A stretch of DNA of 64,000 bases from Sandaracinus amylolyticus (lineage in GTDB: Bacteria > Myxococcota_A > Polyangia > Polyangiales > Sandaracinaceae). Location of the stretch: positions 7,564,001 through 7,628,000 of the forward strand of contig NZ_CP011125.1 of NCBI RefSeq assembly GCF_000737325.1. The letters run 5' to 3'. A program made the position numbers and the translations under genes. A model generated the notes under the pieces. The model did not search any database. It saw only the letters and a program-made list of their open reading frames with translations, and had not been told where the DNA came from. This document shows positions 25,695 to 34,046 of the stretch, one piece after another; position 1 is the first letter of the stretch; each line of letters begins with the position of its first letter.

Positions 25695-26872
25695 CGCGGT
25701 CCGCGCTCGGCGAGCGCACGGAGCGCGTCGGCGTGAGGCGGAGACGGATGGCGCGCCAGGCACTCGCGCGCAGCGCTCGCTGCGCCCTCGACGTCGCCCG
25801 CGCGCGCCCGTGCGAGCGCCAGGCCCGCGCGCACCTCGGCGTCGAACACGCGCGGCACCCCGAGCTCGATCGCGCGCTCGTACGCGCGCGCACCGCGGGC
25901 GGGACGCTCCAACGAGAGCTCGATTCGCGCGAGCGTGATCGCGGCGAGCGGAGCCTCGGCCGCGTCGGGATGCGCGCCGATCAGCCGCTCGAGCGGAGGC
26001 ACCGCGTCCTCGGGGTGGCCCGACAGGCGCGCGACGTCGGCGAGCAACATCAGGTCATCGGGCGCAGCGCGCGACGCGGTCGCGGCGACACCACCCTCGG
26101 CGGCGAGCGCGTCGTACGCATCGCGATGCGCGCCGCGCTCGGCCATCGCACGCCACGCGCGGCTCGGAGCACGCGCGATCGGCGCGCGCACACGAGGCGG
26201 CGCGGCGACGATCTCGGGCTCCGTGGCGATCGGCGGAGGCGTGGGCTCGATCGGACGCGCGAGCGCCACCTCGATCGACGCTCCTGCATCGAGCACGCGC
26301 GCGCCGTCCGGCACCACGTCGCCCTCGACGCGCACGCGTCCGCGCTCGACGTCGACGCGGATCCGCGCGTCGCTGCGATCGATCACGAACGCGGTCCCGA
26401 CGACGCGCACCTGCACCGGCCCGCAGTCGATCGTCCACGCGCGGGGCCCGCCGGGCGTGACCTCGAAGCGCGCTCGACCGCGCTCGAGCGCGAGACCGAG
26501 CTGCGCACCGTCGTTCGCGCGCGGCACGACGCGCGCACCCGGCGCGAGCTCGATGCGCGATCGATCCGAGAGCACGAGCGCGCGCGGCGACGCGATCGCC
26601 TCCGTCGCGATCGGCAGCGCGCCGTCGTCGAGCCGCAGCGGGCCCGGCGCGTCGGGCCGTTCCTCCGCGACCGGCGTCGCAGCGCGCGGCACCACGACCA
26701 GCGCGAGCACCGCGGCCGCCGCGACCGCGATCCCCGCCGCGACGATCGGCGCGCGCCGCGGGCGTCCCTCACGTGCCGCGACCCGCGCGCGCGTTCCTTC
26801 CCACGCTGCGCGCACCCGCGGCTCGTCATCCGCGCGCTCCAGCACGTCACCGATGCGCTCGGGCAGGCTCAC
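25691..26872 (-). CDS. FecR-domain anti-sigma-like membrane protein with C-terminal TPR region
   Basis: 393 residues from a GTG overlapping the sigma-factor stop as GTGA. Residues 1-40 are a short cytoplasmic helix region suited to binding the sigma factor. Residues 42-61 (PIVAAGIAVAAAAVLALVVV) span the membrane. Residues 92-180 form a FecR-type domain (LSDRSRIELAPGARV, LALERGRARFEV, VRVVGTAFVID, VDVERGRVRV). The remainder is a TPR-like helical region to the end. It probably holds the sigma factor until a periplasmic signal arrives. No TonB receptor follows it in the operon. Confidence 0.82.
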   Translation of the reverse strand: MSLPERIGDVLERADDEPRVRAAWEGTRARVAAREGRPRRAPIVAAGIAVAAAAVLALVVVPRAATPVAEERPDAPGPLRLDDGALPIATEAIASPRALVLSDRSRIELAPGARVVPRANDGAQLGLALERGRARFEVTPGGPRAWTIDCGPVQVRVVGTAFVIDRSDARIRVDVERGRVRVEGDVVPDGARVLDAGASIEVALARPIEPTPPPIATEPEIVAAPPRVRAPIARAPSRAWRAMAERGAHRDAYDALAAEGGVAATASRAAPDDLMLLADVARLSGHPEDAVPPLERLIGAHPDAAEAPLAAITLARIELSLERPARGARAYERAIELGVPRVFDAEVRAGLALARARAGDVEGAASAARECLARHPSPPHADALRALAERGPR

Positions 26873-27414
26873 GGCTCGCCCTCTCGCAGCCGTGCGCGCA
26901 CCAGCGTCTCCGCGGCCGCGATCCGTCGCTTCGCCGTCGCGAGCGAGCATCCGACGATCGCCGCCACGTCCTCGAGCTTCTCGCCCTCGACGTGACGCAG
27001 CATCCACGCGATCCGATCGTCGGGGTGCAGCCGCGCGAGCGCACGATCGACGCGCGCGAGCTCGGCGCGCGTGTCCGGCGAGAGCCCCGGCGACGCGAGC
27101 AGCTCGAGCGTCGCGTCGTCGATCCCGCGGTCGAGCCCGAGCGTGCGCAGCAGCGCGAGCTTGCGCACCCGACGGCGCACGCGCCGCACCGCGATGCCGA
27201 GCAGCCACGCGCGGAGCGCGCTCGGATCGCGAAGCTCGCCGAGCGCGAGGAGCGCGTCGGCGAACGTGTCCTGCACCACGTCGTCGGCCTCGTGACGACG
27301 ACGCAGCAAGCGCTCGGCGAGCGACGTCACGTCCGCGACGTAGCGCCGGAAGATCGCCTCCTGCGCCCACCGATCGCCGCCCAGCGCGCGCACGACGAGC
27401 TCCGCGTCGGACAC
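26869..27414 (-). CDS. ECF-type sigma-70 family RNA polymerase sigma factor
   Basis: 181 residues from the GTG at 27414, chosen because GAGGGA lies 9 bases before it and the protein then has normal ECF length; a GTG at 27510 would add 32 residues. Region 2 (AIFRRYVADVTSLAERLLRRRHEADDVVQDTFADAL) recognises -10 and core polymerase. Region 4 (LARLHPDDRIAWMLRHVEG, LEDVAAIVGCSLATAKRRI) carries the -35-binding helix-turn-helix. It overlaps the FecR-like gene by 4 bases, the usual sigma/anti-sigma pairing. Confidence 0.87.
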   Translation of the reverse strand: MSDAELVVRALGGDRWAQEAIFRRYVADVTSLAERLLRRRHEADDVVQDTFADALLALGELRDPSALRAWLLGIAVRRVRRRVRKLALLRTLGLDRGIDDATLELLASPGLSPDTRAELARVDRALARLHPDDRIAWMLRHVEGEKLEDVAAIVGCSLATAKRRIAAAETLVRARLREGEP

Positions 27415-27552
27415 CGGCTGCGATCCCTCGACGCGCGCGACCGTGCCCGACGCGCGCTCGGGGCGTGCGCCGGTCGAGGAGCGTCGGCGTCGAATCGGCA
27501 GCGCTGGCACGGCGAAAAACGGAGCCTCGACGTGAGGCGCACGAGCGGGCGA

Positions 27553-27595
27553 GAACGGCTCATCTTCGCGCGACGCGCGATCTCGTGAGCCGTTC
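27553..27595. promoter_or_regulatory. 10-bp inverted repeat between the sigma operon and the CxxCH lipoprotein
   Basis: GAACGGCTCA (27553-27562) is mirrored by TGAGCCGTTC (27586-27595), with a CGCGCG-A-CGCGCG core between. It lies just before the lipoprotein start at 27621. It could be an operator or an attenuating stem-loop. Confidence 0.35.
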
Positions 27596-27620
27596 GGGCG
27601 CGGCCAGGTGCCCCAGGCTC

Positions 27621-28148
27621 ATGACGATGATGCGACGAACCACCGCCGCGTGGGTGCTCGTTCTCGCGCTGAGCGCGTGCGCGCGCAGCACCGAGCGGCC
27701 CGGGCCCGGCCACGAGCTCGAAGGGCGCGACGACGCGGCCACCACGTGCGACGACGCGGGGCCCGGCGACCCGACGCCCGGCGACGATCCGCTCGATCCA
27801 CAGCAGGCGACCTGCCTCGGCCTCGCCGAGCCGGTCTGCGCGTCGTGCCACCTGCGCGAAGGCACGTTCTATCTGCGGCCGTCGGGTCCACCGCCGCCTC
27901 CGACGCACGTCGTCCCGCTCACGCCTCCGCCGCCAGGCTGCGTCGAGATCCCCGACCCGCCGCCTCCGCCGCCGCTCGACCCCGCGTCCGAGATCGTGCT
28001 CACGGACGAGCAGGCCGCGTGCCTCGGCATCGACCGACCGCCGTGCACGGCGTGTCACCGACGCCACGACGTGCTGGTGCTGCGCCCGATCGGCGTGCCC
28101 CCGCCGCCGCCCGACACCGGGCTCGTTCCCGTCGACGCGTGCCTCTGA
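27621..28148 (+). CDS. Lipoprotein with two CxxCH modules
   Basis: 175 residues from ATG 27621. The signal peptide has lipobox LSAC (Cys20). Two copies of a module of about 34 residues follow: Cys65 LGLAEP, CASCH (73-77), LRP, Pro-run; and Cys134 LGIDRP, CTACH (142-146), LRPIGVPPPPP. CxxCH is the covalent haem c motif, and each module has an extra Cys eight residues earlier. Pro/Asp-rich linkers separate the modules. No distal Met ligand is obvious, so haem, metal binding or disulfide pairing are all possible. The next gene carries one more copy. Family not recognised. Confidence 0.75.
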   Translation: MTMMRRTTAAWVLVLALSACARSTERPGPGHELEGRDDAATTCDDAGPGDPTPGDDPLDPQQATCLGLAEPVCASCHLREGTFYLRPSGPPPPPTHVVPLTPPPPGCVEIPDPPPPPPLDPASEIVLTDEQAACLGIDRPPCTACHRRHDVLVLRPIGVPPPPPDTGLVPVDACL

Positions 28149-28160
28149 CCGTCTCGTGCG

Positions 28161-28490
28161 ATGCTGGTGCGCGTGCTCGCTCGATCACGCTGGGTCGCGC
28201 TCGTGCTCGCGGTGATGGCGCTCGGCTGTGCGCGCTCGTTCGACGCGCTCGCGCAGCGCGACGCCGGGCCCGACGCGCAGCGCACCGAGGACGAGCCCGA
28301 CGCGGGTCTGCTCGGCGAGCTCGAGCTCACCGAAGATCAGGCCGCGTGCATCGGCGTCGATCGCGCGCCGTGCATCGCCTGCCACGTGCGCGAGGACCGC
28401 GTGTTCCTGCGCCCGCTGGGCGTTCCGCCGCCGCCTCCCGGGTCCACGCCGCTGCGCGAGCCGTCGGAGTGCGGCGTCGCGCTGCCGTGA
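28161..28490 (+). CDS. Lipoprotein with one CxxCH module, paralogue of its neighbour
   Basis: 109 residues from ATG 28161, 12 bases after the preceding gene, so co-transcribed. Lipobox ALGC (Cys23). A short acidic linker leads to one module: Cys63 IGVDRAP, CIACH (71-75), VREDRVFLRPLGVPPPPP. It is clearly related to the second module of the upstream lipoprotein. It ends with another Cys (SECGVALP). It directly abuts the convergent LysR gene. The repeated module implies a conserved but undescribed role at the membrane surface. Confidence 0.72.
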   Translation: MLVRVLARSRWVALVLAVMALGCARSFDALAQRDAGPDAQRTEDEPDAGLLGELELTEDQAACIGVDRAPCIACHVREDRVFLRPLGVPPPPPGSTPLREPSECGVALP

Positions 28491-29357
28491 TCACGCGCCG
28501 TCGCCGAGCTCGGCGCGCAGCACCTGCTCGAGCAGCGCCCACGTGCGCGACACGCGCGGCCCACGGCGAACGTCGCGATGCGCCGCGAGCCACACCTCCA
28601 TCGCGGGCAGTGACGCGCGCGGGAGCACACGTCGCAGCGCGGGATCGCCGTCGTGCACGACGCACGCGCCTGCGACGATGCCCCACCCCGCGCGCGCGGC
28701 TTCGCGCATGAGCGCGAGGCTGTCGACGACGAGCCCAGGTCGCGCATCGCCCGCGTGCGCGTCCACCCATCGATCGAACGCCGGACGCAGCGTGCCGCCC
28801 CACCGCACGAGCTCGTGCTTCGCGAGATCGCTCGCACGCCGAGGTACGCCGCGGCGCGCGAGGTACGACGGCGACGCATAGAGCCCGAAGCGCAGCGTGC
28901 CGACGCGCCGCGCGATGAGGTCGGGCTGCTGCGGGCGGACGAGGCGAACGGCGAGGTCGGCGACACGCCGCGAGAGATCGACCGTCTCGTTGGCCACGAC
29001 GAACGAGAGACGCGGCTCGGTGGTCCCCGCGAGCTCGCGCACGAGGAACGTCCCGAGGCCCTCGGTGACCGACACCCGCACCGGTGCGGCGTCGTCGGTG
29101 CTCTGCGCGAGCAGGCGCCGCTGCGCGACGACGAGCGCGTCCTCCATGCGGCGCACGTCGGCGACGAGCGCCTCGCCGTCGGCGGTCAGGACGATCTCGC
29201 GCGCCCGCCGTACGACGAGACGCACCCCGAGCGCGCTCTCGAGCGCCGCGATGCGGCGTCCCACCGTGGGCTGGCTGATCCCGAGCGTGCGCGCTGCGGA
29301 GGAGAAGCTCCCGGCACGCGCGACCTCGAGGAACACCCGGCACGACTCCCAGTCCAT
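28491..29357 (-). CDS. LysR-family transcriptional regulator
   Basis: 288 residues from the ATG at 29357; an in-frame ATG at 29375 adds six residues. The N-terminal winged helix (WESCRVFLEVARAGSFSSAARTLGISQPTVGRRIAALE) is followed by the linker helix and a periplasmic-binding-protein-like effector domain (from about residue 88; RVSVTEGLGTFLV and FGLYASPSYLARRGVP). It is divergent from a thioesterase gene and probably controls it and itself through the paired palindromes at 29373-29408. The effector is unknown. Confidence 0.9.
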   Translation of the reverse strand: MDWESCRVFLEVARAGSFSSAARTLGISQPTVGRRIAALESALGVRLVVRRAREIVLTADGEALVADVRRMEDALVVAQRRLLAQSTDDAAPVRVSVTEGLGTFLVRELAGTTEPRLSFVVANETVDLSRRVADLAVRLVRPQQPDLIARRVGTLRFGLYASPSYLARRGVPRRASDLAKHELVRWGGTLRPAFDRWVDAHAGDARPGLVVDSLALMREAARAGWGIVAGACVVHDGDPALRRVLPRASLPAMEVWLAAHRDVRRGPRVSRTWALLEQVLRAELGDGA

Positions 29358-29372
29358 CGCGCGAGCGTGAGC

Positions 29373-29408
29373 CATTCATCCGTGAATGTCAGCGATTCAT
29401 CGGTGAAT
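29373..29408. promoter_or_regulatory. Two tandem palindromic operators between lysR and the thioesterase gene
   Basis: CATTCA-TCCG-TGAATG (29373-29388) and ATTCA-TCGG-TGAAT (29395-29408) are near-identical palindromes whose shared ATTCATC starts are 21 bases apart, two helical turns. They lie between divergent starts 29357 and 29445, where a LysR tetramer typically binds. These AT-rich sites stand out in about 70% GC DNA. Confidence 0.65.
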
Positions 29409-29444
29409 GGGGCCCCGAGGCGCGCCGAGGACAATGCTCGACGC

Positions 29445-29954
29445 ATGACCCACCCGAGCCGAGACCGCAGCTATCGTTATCCCCTGCCGCTGCCGAGCCC
29501 CGCGCCACTGCTCGAGCGCAGCGGGCTCGACGCCATGCGCGCGATGGCGAACGGCGAGCTCCCGCCGCCGTCGATCGCCGCGACGCTCGACTACACGCTC
29601 ACGCACGTCGCCGAGGGCGAGGCGACGTTCGAAGGGGACGTACCGGACTACGTCTTCAATCCGCTCGGCAGCGTGCACGGCGGCTACGTGTCGACGTTGC
29701 TCGACAGCGCGCTCGGGTGCGCGGTGCACACGACGCTCCGCGCGGGGCTCGCGTACACCTCGGCGACCCTCGAGGTGAAGTTCCTCCGCGCGCTGCGCCC
29801 CGACGTCGGTCGCGTGCGCGCGGAGGGTCGGGTCGTGCATCCCGGCACGCGCGTCGCGGTCGCCGAAGCCCGCCTCGTCGGCGTCCGCGACGGCAAGCTC
29901 TACGCGACCGCGACGTCGACGTGCTTCGTCTTCGACCCGCTCGATCGCCGCTGA
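29445..29954 (+). CDS. PaaI-family hotdog-fold thioesterase
   Basis: 169 residues from the ATG at 29445. The hotdog core shows NPLGSVHGGYVSTLLDSALGCAVHT, the classic PaaI motif with HGG and catalytic Asp, then YTSATLEVKFLRAL and GRVVHPGTRVAVAEARLV. Such enzymes hydrolyse acyl- or aryl-CoA thioesters in the cytoplasm. It is divergent from LysR and likely under its control. Its 3' end abuts the convergent NarK gene. Confidence 0.87.
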   Translation: MTHPSRDRSYRYPLPLPSPAPLLERSGLDAMRAMANGELPPPSIAATLDYTLTHVAEGEATFEGDVPDYVFNPLGSVHGGYVSTLLDSALGCAVHTTLRAGLAYTSATLEVKFLRALRPDVGRVRAEGRVVHPGTRVAVAEARLVGVRDGKLYATATSTCFVFDPLDRR

Positions 29955-31277
29955 TCACTCCGCGACGTCGTCGGCGGGGAGCGGCAGCGGCACGGGCTCG
30001 CTCTCGGGCACCGTCGCGTTCGACTCGATCGCGATCACGATCGGCGTGAGCGCGGCGAGCGCGATCGTCCCGACCCCGATCGTGAGGAACGCGCTGCCGT
30101 CGAGCATGCGCCCGGACCCGAGCGCGACGGCGGCGGCGACCGCGCCGAGGTTGCCGCCCGCGCCCACCCAGCCGCTGACCGCGCCCATCGTCTTCGGGTG
30201 CAGCAGCGGCACGGCGGCGTACGTCGCGCCCGCGCCCATCGCGACGAAGAGGCCGATCGACACGAACACCACGACCGCGCTCTCCACTCCGTCGAGGGTC
30301 GAGAGGAGCACCAGCGCGGCGCCCTCGACCACGAGCACGATCGCGAGCAGCCCGAGCCGGCCGCGGACGCCGCCGCGCGAGCCCGCGCGATCACCGAGCC
30401 ATCCGCCGAGCGCGCGCGCGAAGATGTTCACTCCCCCGAAGCACCCCGCGACCGCGCCCGCCGCCGCCAGGCCGAGCGCGAAGCGATCACGGAAGTACAG
30501 CGTCGCCGCGTTCTCGAGCGCGATCTCCACGCCGAAGCACGCGCCGTACTGCAGCGCGAGGAGCCACACGCGCGGATCGCGCGCCACGCTCAGGAGCGCC
30601 TTCGGCGGAGGCCGCACGTACTTGCCCTCGCGCGCGAGCGCGAGCTGATCGCCCTCGGGCAGATCCTGCGTGAACGCGAAGTAGACGAACGACCACGCGA
30701 GCAGCGCGACGCCCGGGATCACCGTCGCGTAGCGCCAGCCCCACGCCTCGTCCGCGCCGAGCGCGATCACCATGCCGAGCAGCGCGGGCATCGCGAGGTG
30801 CGCGACACCGCCGCCGAGGTTGCCCCAGCCCGCGGCCGTGGCGCTCGCGGTGCCCACGCAATTGGGCGCGAACATGCGCGCCGTGTGCACGCTCGTGACG
30901 ACGAACGAGGCGCCGGCGAGCCCGTTGAGCAGCCGCAGCGCGAGCAGGATCTCGTAGCGATCGACGAGCGGCATGCACAGCAGCGGCACCGCCGCGACGA
31001 CGAGCAGCACGGTGTACGTGCGGCGCGGCCCGACGCGATCGCAGATCCACCCGACCACCGGACGCGCGACGATCGTCGTGGCGAGCGACGCCACGAGCAG
31101 CGCGTCCATCTGCGCCTGCGTCAGCGCGAGCGCCTCGCGCGCGAGCGGCAGGAGCGGCGCAGTCGCGAACCACGCGAAGAAGCAGAGGAAGAACGCGATC
31201 CACGTGATGTGGAACGCGCGCATCGGTGGAGACGAGAGGTCGCGCAGGCGGAGCGCGGTCGCGGGTCCGGTCGACAT
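29955..31277 (-). CDS. narK: Nitrate/nitrite MFS transporter (NarK/NNP family)
   Basis: 440 residues from the ATG at 31277; a longer frame to 31547 runs into the divergent promoter and is rejected. About 12 membrane helices. The nitrate signatures GWGNLGGG (after TASATAA) and GWVGAGGNLGAV match the NNP family, and the loop RPVVGWICDRVGPRRTY is the MFS motif between helices 2 and 3. It should bring nitrate into the cell for the reductases encoded divergently. Start-to-start distance to nirB is 234 bases. Confidence 0.85.
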   Translation of the reverse strand: MSTGPATALRLRDLSSPPMRAFHITWIAFFLCFFAWFATAPLLPLAREALALTQAQMDALLVASLATTIVARPVVGWICDRVGPRRTYTVLLVVAAVPLLCMPLVDRYEILLALRLLNGLAGASFVVTSVHTARMFAPNCVGTASATAAGWGNLGGGVAHLAMPALLGMVIALGADEAWGWRYATVIPGVALLAWSFVYFAFTQDLPEGDQLALAREGKYVRPPPKALLSVARDPRVWLLALQYGACFGVEIALENAATLYFRDRFALGLAAAGAVAGCFGGVNIFARALGGWLGDRAGSRGGVRGRLGLLAIVLVVEGAALVLLSTLDGVESAVVVFVSIGLFVAMGAGATYAAVPLLHPKTMGAVSGWVGAGGNLGAVAAAVALGSGRMLDGSAFLTIGVGTIALAALTPIVIAIESNATVPESEPVPLPLPADDVAE

Positions 31278-31350
31278 GCGCGGAAGGCTTCGTGCGCTCG
31301 GTTTCCGGACGATGTCGCGCGCGTTGAAAGCCGCGTCGGCGCACGCGCTC

Positions 31351-31520
31351 ACGCGCGAATGAACACGAATGTTACTCGATGGAAACCGACTACCGCCCAC
31401 GACGACGGGAGTCCAGCGTGGACGTCCTCGATGTCGTGATTGGCACTCACTCGGTTTCGCTCGGATTTCCGGCAGTTCTCGCGCTGCGTCGTCGAGTGTG
31501 AGAACGCGCGAATGAACACG
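31351..31520. promoter_or_regulatory. Duplicated 17-bp start region and candidate leader ORF before nirB
   Basis: ACGCGCGAATGAACACG occurs exactly at 31351-31367 and 31504-31520; the second copy contains the nirB ATG. The first ATG (31359) opens a 26-codon ORF ending at 31439, a possible leader peptide. TCGGTTTC also occurs at 31298 and 31451, with its complement at 31382-31389. No sigma-54 -24/-12 pair with correct spacing was found. Confidence 0.4.
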
Positions 31521-34046
31521 TCGGAAACGCAGCCGAAAACTGACCATCAGAAGTTTCGGTCCATGCGTGCACTGGAGCGGACGGGCTCACGCGAGCGGCT
31601 GGTCGTGATCGGCAATGGAATGGCGGGCATCCGCTGCCTCGACGCGCTGCTCGAGCGCGCGCCCGGGCGCTTCGATGTGACCGTCTTCTCCGCGGAGGAG
31701 CGGACCAACTACGACCGCATCCAACTCTCGGGCGTGCTGCTCGGTGAGAAGGGCTGGGACGACGTCGTGCTCAACGACGACGCCTGGTACGCGGAGCGCG
31801 GGATCACGCTGCACCTCGGCGCGAAGGTCGCGCGCATCGATCGCGAGCGGCGCGTCGTCGTCAGCGAGAACGGCATCGAGGCGCCCTACGACAAGGTCCT
31901 CTACGCGACCGGCTCGCGCGCGTTCGTGCTGCCGGTGCCGGGGCGCGATCTCGACGGCGTCTACGTGTTCCGCACGTACGAGGACTGCGACGCGATGATC
32001 GAGCGCGCGAAGACCGCGACGCGCGCAGCGGTGATCGGCGGCGGTCTGCTCGGGCTCGAAGCGGCGCGCGGGCTCGCGGCGCACGGGCTCGAGGTCACGG
32101 TCGTGCACCTCGTGTCGACGCTGATGGAGCGCCAGCTCGATGCGGCGGGCGGCGAGTACCTGCGCCGCGCGATCGAGCAGCAGGGCGTGCACGTCGCGCT
32201 CGGCAAGAAGACCGAGGAGATCCTCGCCGACGAAGACGGCCGCGTGCGCGGGCTGCGCTTCGCCGACGGCTCGACGCTCGACGCCGAGATCGTGGTGATG
32301 GCCGCGGGGATCGTGCCCAACGCGGAGCTGGCGAAGAGCGCGGGCATCGAGTGCCGCCGCGGCGTGATCGTCGACGACTTCCTGCGCACGTCGGATCCCG
32401 ACGTCTACGCGGTCGGCGAGTGCGTGGAGCATCGGGGCCTCTGCTACGGGCTCGTCGCGCCGCTCTACGAGATGGGCCGCGTCGCGGCCGCGCACCTCGC
32501 GGGCGAGACGACGGCTGCGTACGAGGGCTCGGTCGTCTCGACGAAGCTCAAGGTGTCGGGCGTCGACGTGTTCTCGGCGGGCGATCCGTTCGGCGACGGA
32601 GCGTGCGAGATCTTGCGCGCCGAGGACTCGAGCGCCGGCGTGTACAAGAAGGTGCTCTTCCGCGACGGCAAGGCGGTCGGCGCGGTGCTGGTCGGCGACG
32701 CGACGCTCTCGGGCTCGCTCGACGCGCTGGTGAAGGGCGGGACGGCGGTCGAGGGACCGCGCGCCGCGATCCTGTTCCCGGAGCTCGCGAGCGCGGGCGG
32801 CGCGTCGGCCTCGCCCGATGCGGCGGTCGCAGCGCTGCCCGAGAGCGCGACGATCTGCGCGTGCAACGGCGTCGCGAAGGGCGCGGTGCTCTGTGCGATC
32901 CGCGAGCAGGGCCTGACGACGCGCAAGGAGGTCGCGGCGTGCACCAACGCGTCGCGCTCGTGCGGCGGATGCGGGCCGCAGGTCGAGTCGCTGCTGCGCC
33001 TGGTGCACGGCGACTCGGTGACCGCGAAGCCGACCAAGAAGACGCTCTGCGACTGCACGTCGCTCTCGCGCGAAGAGGTGATCGCCGCGATCCACGAGCA
33101 GCACCTCACGTCGGTGCGCGAGACGATGAGCGTGCTCGGCTGGGCCGGCGACGGATGCGCGACGTGCCGCCCCGCGATCAACTACTACCTGACCGTCGCG
33201 TGGCCCGGTGAGAACGAGGACGATCCGCGCTCGCGCTTCGTGAACGAGCGCGTCCACGCGAACATCCAGCGCGACGGAACGTACTCGGTCGTGCCGCGCA
33301 TGTACGGCGGCGTGACGACGCCCGACGAGCTCATGCGCATCGCGCAGGTCGCGAAGCGCTTCCACGTGCCGACGGTGAAGGTCACGGGCGGTCAGCGCAT
33401 CGACCTCCTCGGCGTGAAGAAGGAGGACCTCCCCGCGGTCTGGAAGGCGCTCGACATGCCGTCGGGCTTCGCCTACGCGAAGGGCGTCCGCACCGTGAAG
33501 ACCTGCGTCGGCTCGACGTGGTGTCGCTTCGGGACGCGCGACTCGATGGGCTTCGGCATCCGCGTCGAGCGCACGTTCGAGAACCTGTGGACGCCCGCCA
33601 AGGTGAAGATGGCGGTCAATGCGTGCCCGCGGAATTGCGCCGAATCGCTGGTCAAAGACGTCGGCCTGATCGCGGGCGAGACCGAGTGGGAGATCTACGT
33701 CGGCGGCAACGGCGGCATCAAGGTGCGCACCGCCGAGCTGCTCGCGAAGGTCGAGAGCGACGACGAGGCGATGGACCTGATCGCCGCGTTCCTGCAGCAC
33801 TACCGCGAGGACGCGACCTACGGGGAGCGCACCGCGCACTGGGTCGAGCGCGTCGGCATCGAGGCGATCCGCAAGGCGGTCGTCGACGATCTCGAGAACC
33901 GCGCGGCGCTGGTCGATCGCATGGAGGAGGCGCTCGAAGCGCGCGTCGAGCCGTGGCGCGAGCGCGTGACGAAGCTGGAGTCGGGCGACGAGGAGATGGA
34001 GCGCGAGTTCGCGCCGCTCCGCTTGAAGCTGAAGGTGGTCGCATGA
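31512..34046 (+). CDS. nirB: Assimilatory nitrite reductase [NAD(P)H], large subunit
   Basis: 844 residues. Reduces nitrite to ammonium with six electrons from NAD(P)H via FAD, iron-sulfur and siroheme centres. N-terminal FAD/NAD domain (GNGMAG at 34-39, AVIGGGLLGLEAARGL later). Two BFD-type [2Fe-2S] pieces follow (Cys near 449, 451, 483, 486 and near 512, 514, 548, 551), then the sulfite/nitrite reductase halves. The siroheme/[4Fe-4S] cysteines are in TCVGSTWC and NACPRNC. Start at 31512; an ATG at 31563 is the alternative. The stop overlaps the NirD-fusion start as ATGA. Confidence 0.9.
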   Translation: MNTSETQPKTDHQKFRSMRALERTGSRERLVVIGNGMAGIRCLDALLERAPGRFDVTVFSAEERTNYDRIQLSGVLLGEKGWDDVVLNDDAWYAERGITLHLGAKVARIDRERRVVVSENGIEAPYDKVLYATGSRAFVLPVPGRDLDGVYVFRTYEDCDAMIERAKTATRAAVIGGGLLGLEAARGLAAHGLEVTVVHLVSTLMERQLDAAGGEYLRRAIEQQGVHVALGKKTEEILADEDGRVRGLRFADGSTLDAEIVVMAAGIVPNAELAKSAGIECRRGVIVDDFLRTSDPDVYAVGECVEHRGLCYGLVAPLYEMGRVAAAHLAGETTAAYEGSVVSTKLKVSGVDVFSAGDPFGDGACEILRAEDSSAGVYKKVLFRDGKAVGAVLVGDATLSGSLDALVKGGTAVEGPRAAILFPELASAGGASASPDAAVAALPESATICACNGVAKGAVLCAIREQGLTTRKEVAACTNASRSCGGCGPQVESLLRLVHGDSVTAKPTKKTLCDCTSLSREEVIAAIHEQHLTSVRETMSVLGWAGDGCATCRPAINYYLTVAWPGENEDDPRSRFVNERVHANIQRDGTYSVVPRMYGGVTTPDELMRIAQVAKRFHVPTVKVTGGQRIDLLGVKKEDLPAVWKALDMPSGFAYAKGVRTVKTCVGSTWCRFGTRDSMGFGIRVERTFENLWTPAKVKMAVNACPRNCAESLVKDVGLIAGETEWEIYVGGNGGIKVRTAELLAKVESDDEAMDLIAAFLQHYREDATYGERTAHWVERVGIEAIRKAVVDDLENRAALVDRMEEALEARVEPWRERVTKLESGDEEMEREFAPLRLKLKVVA

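Noticed and set aside
31441-31462. Sigma-54-type promoter (TGGCAC near 31441) before nirB
   Set aside because: The expected GC at the -12 element does not fall at the required spacing.
31278-31547. N-terminal extension of NarK to 31547
   Set aside because: The added residues are not membrane-like and cross the divergent promoter and the nirB start.
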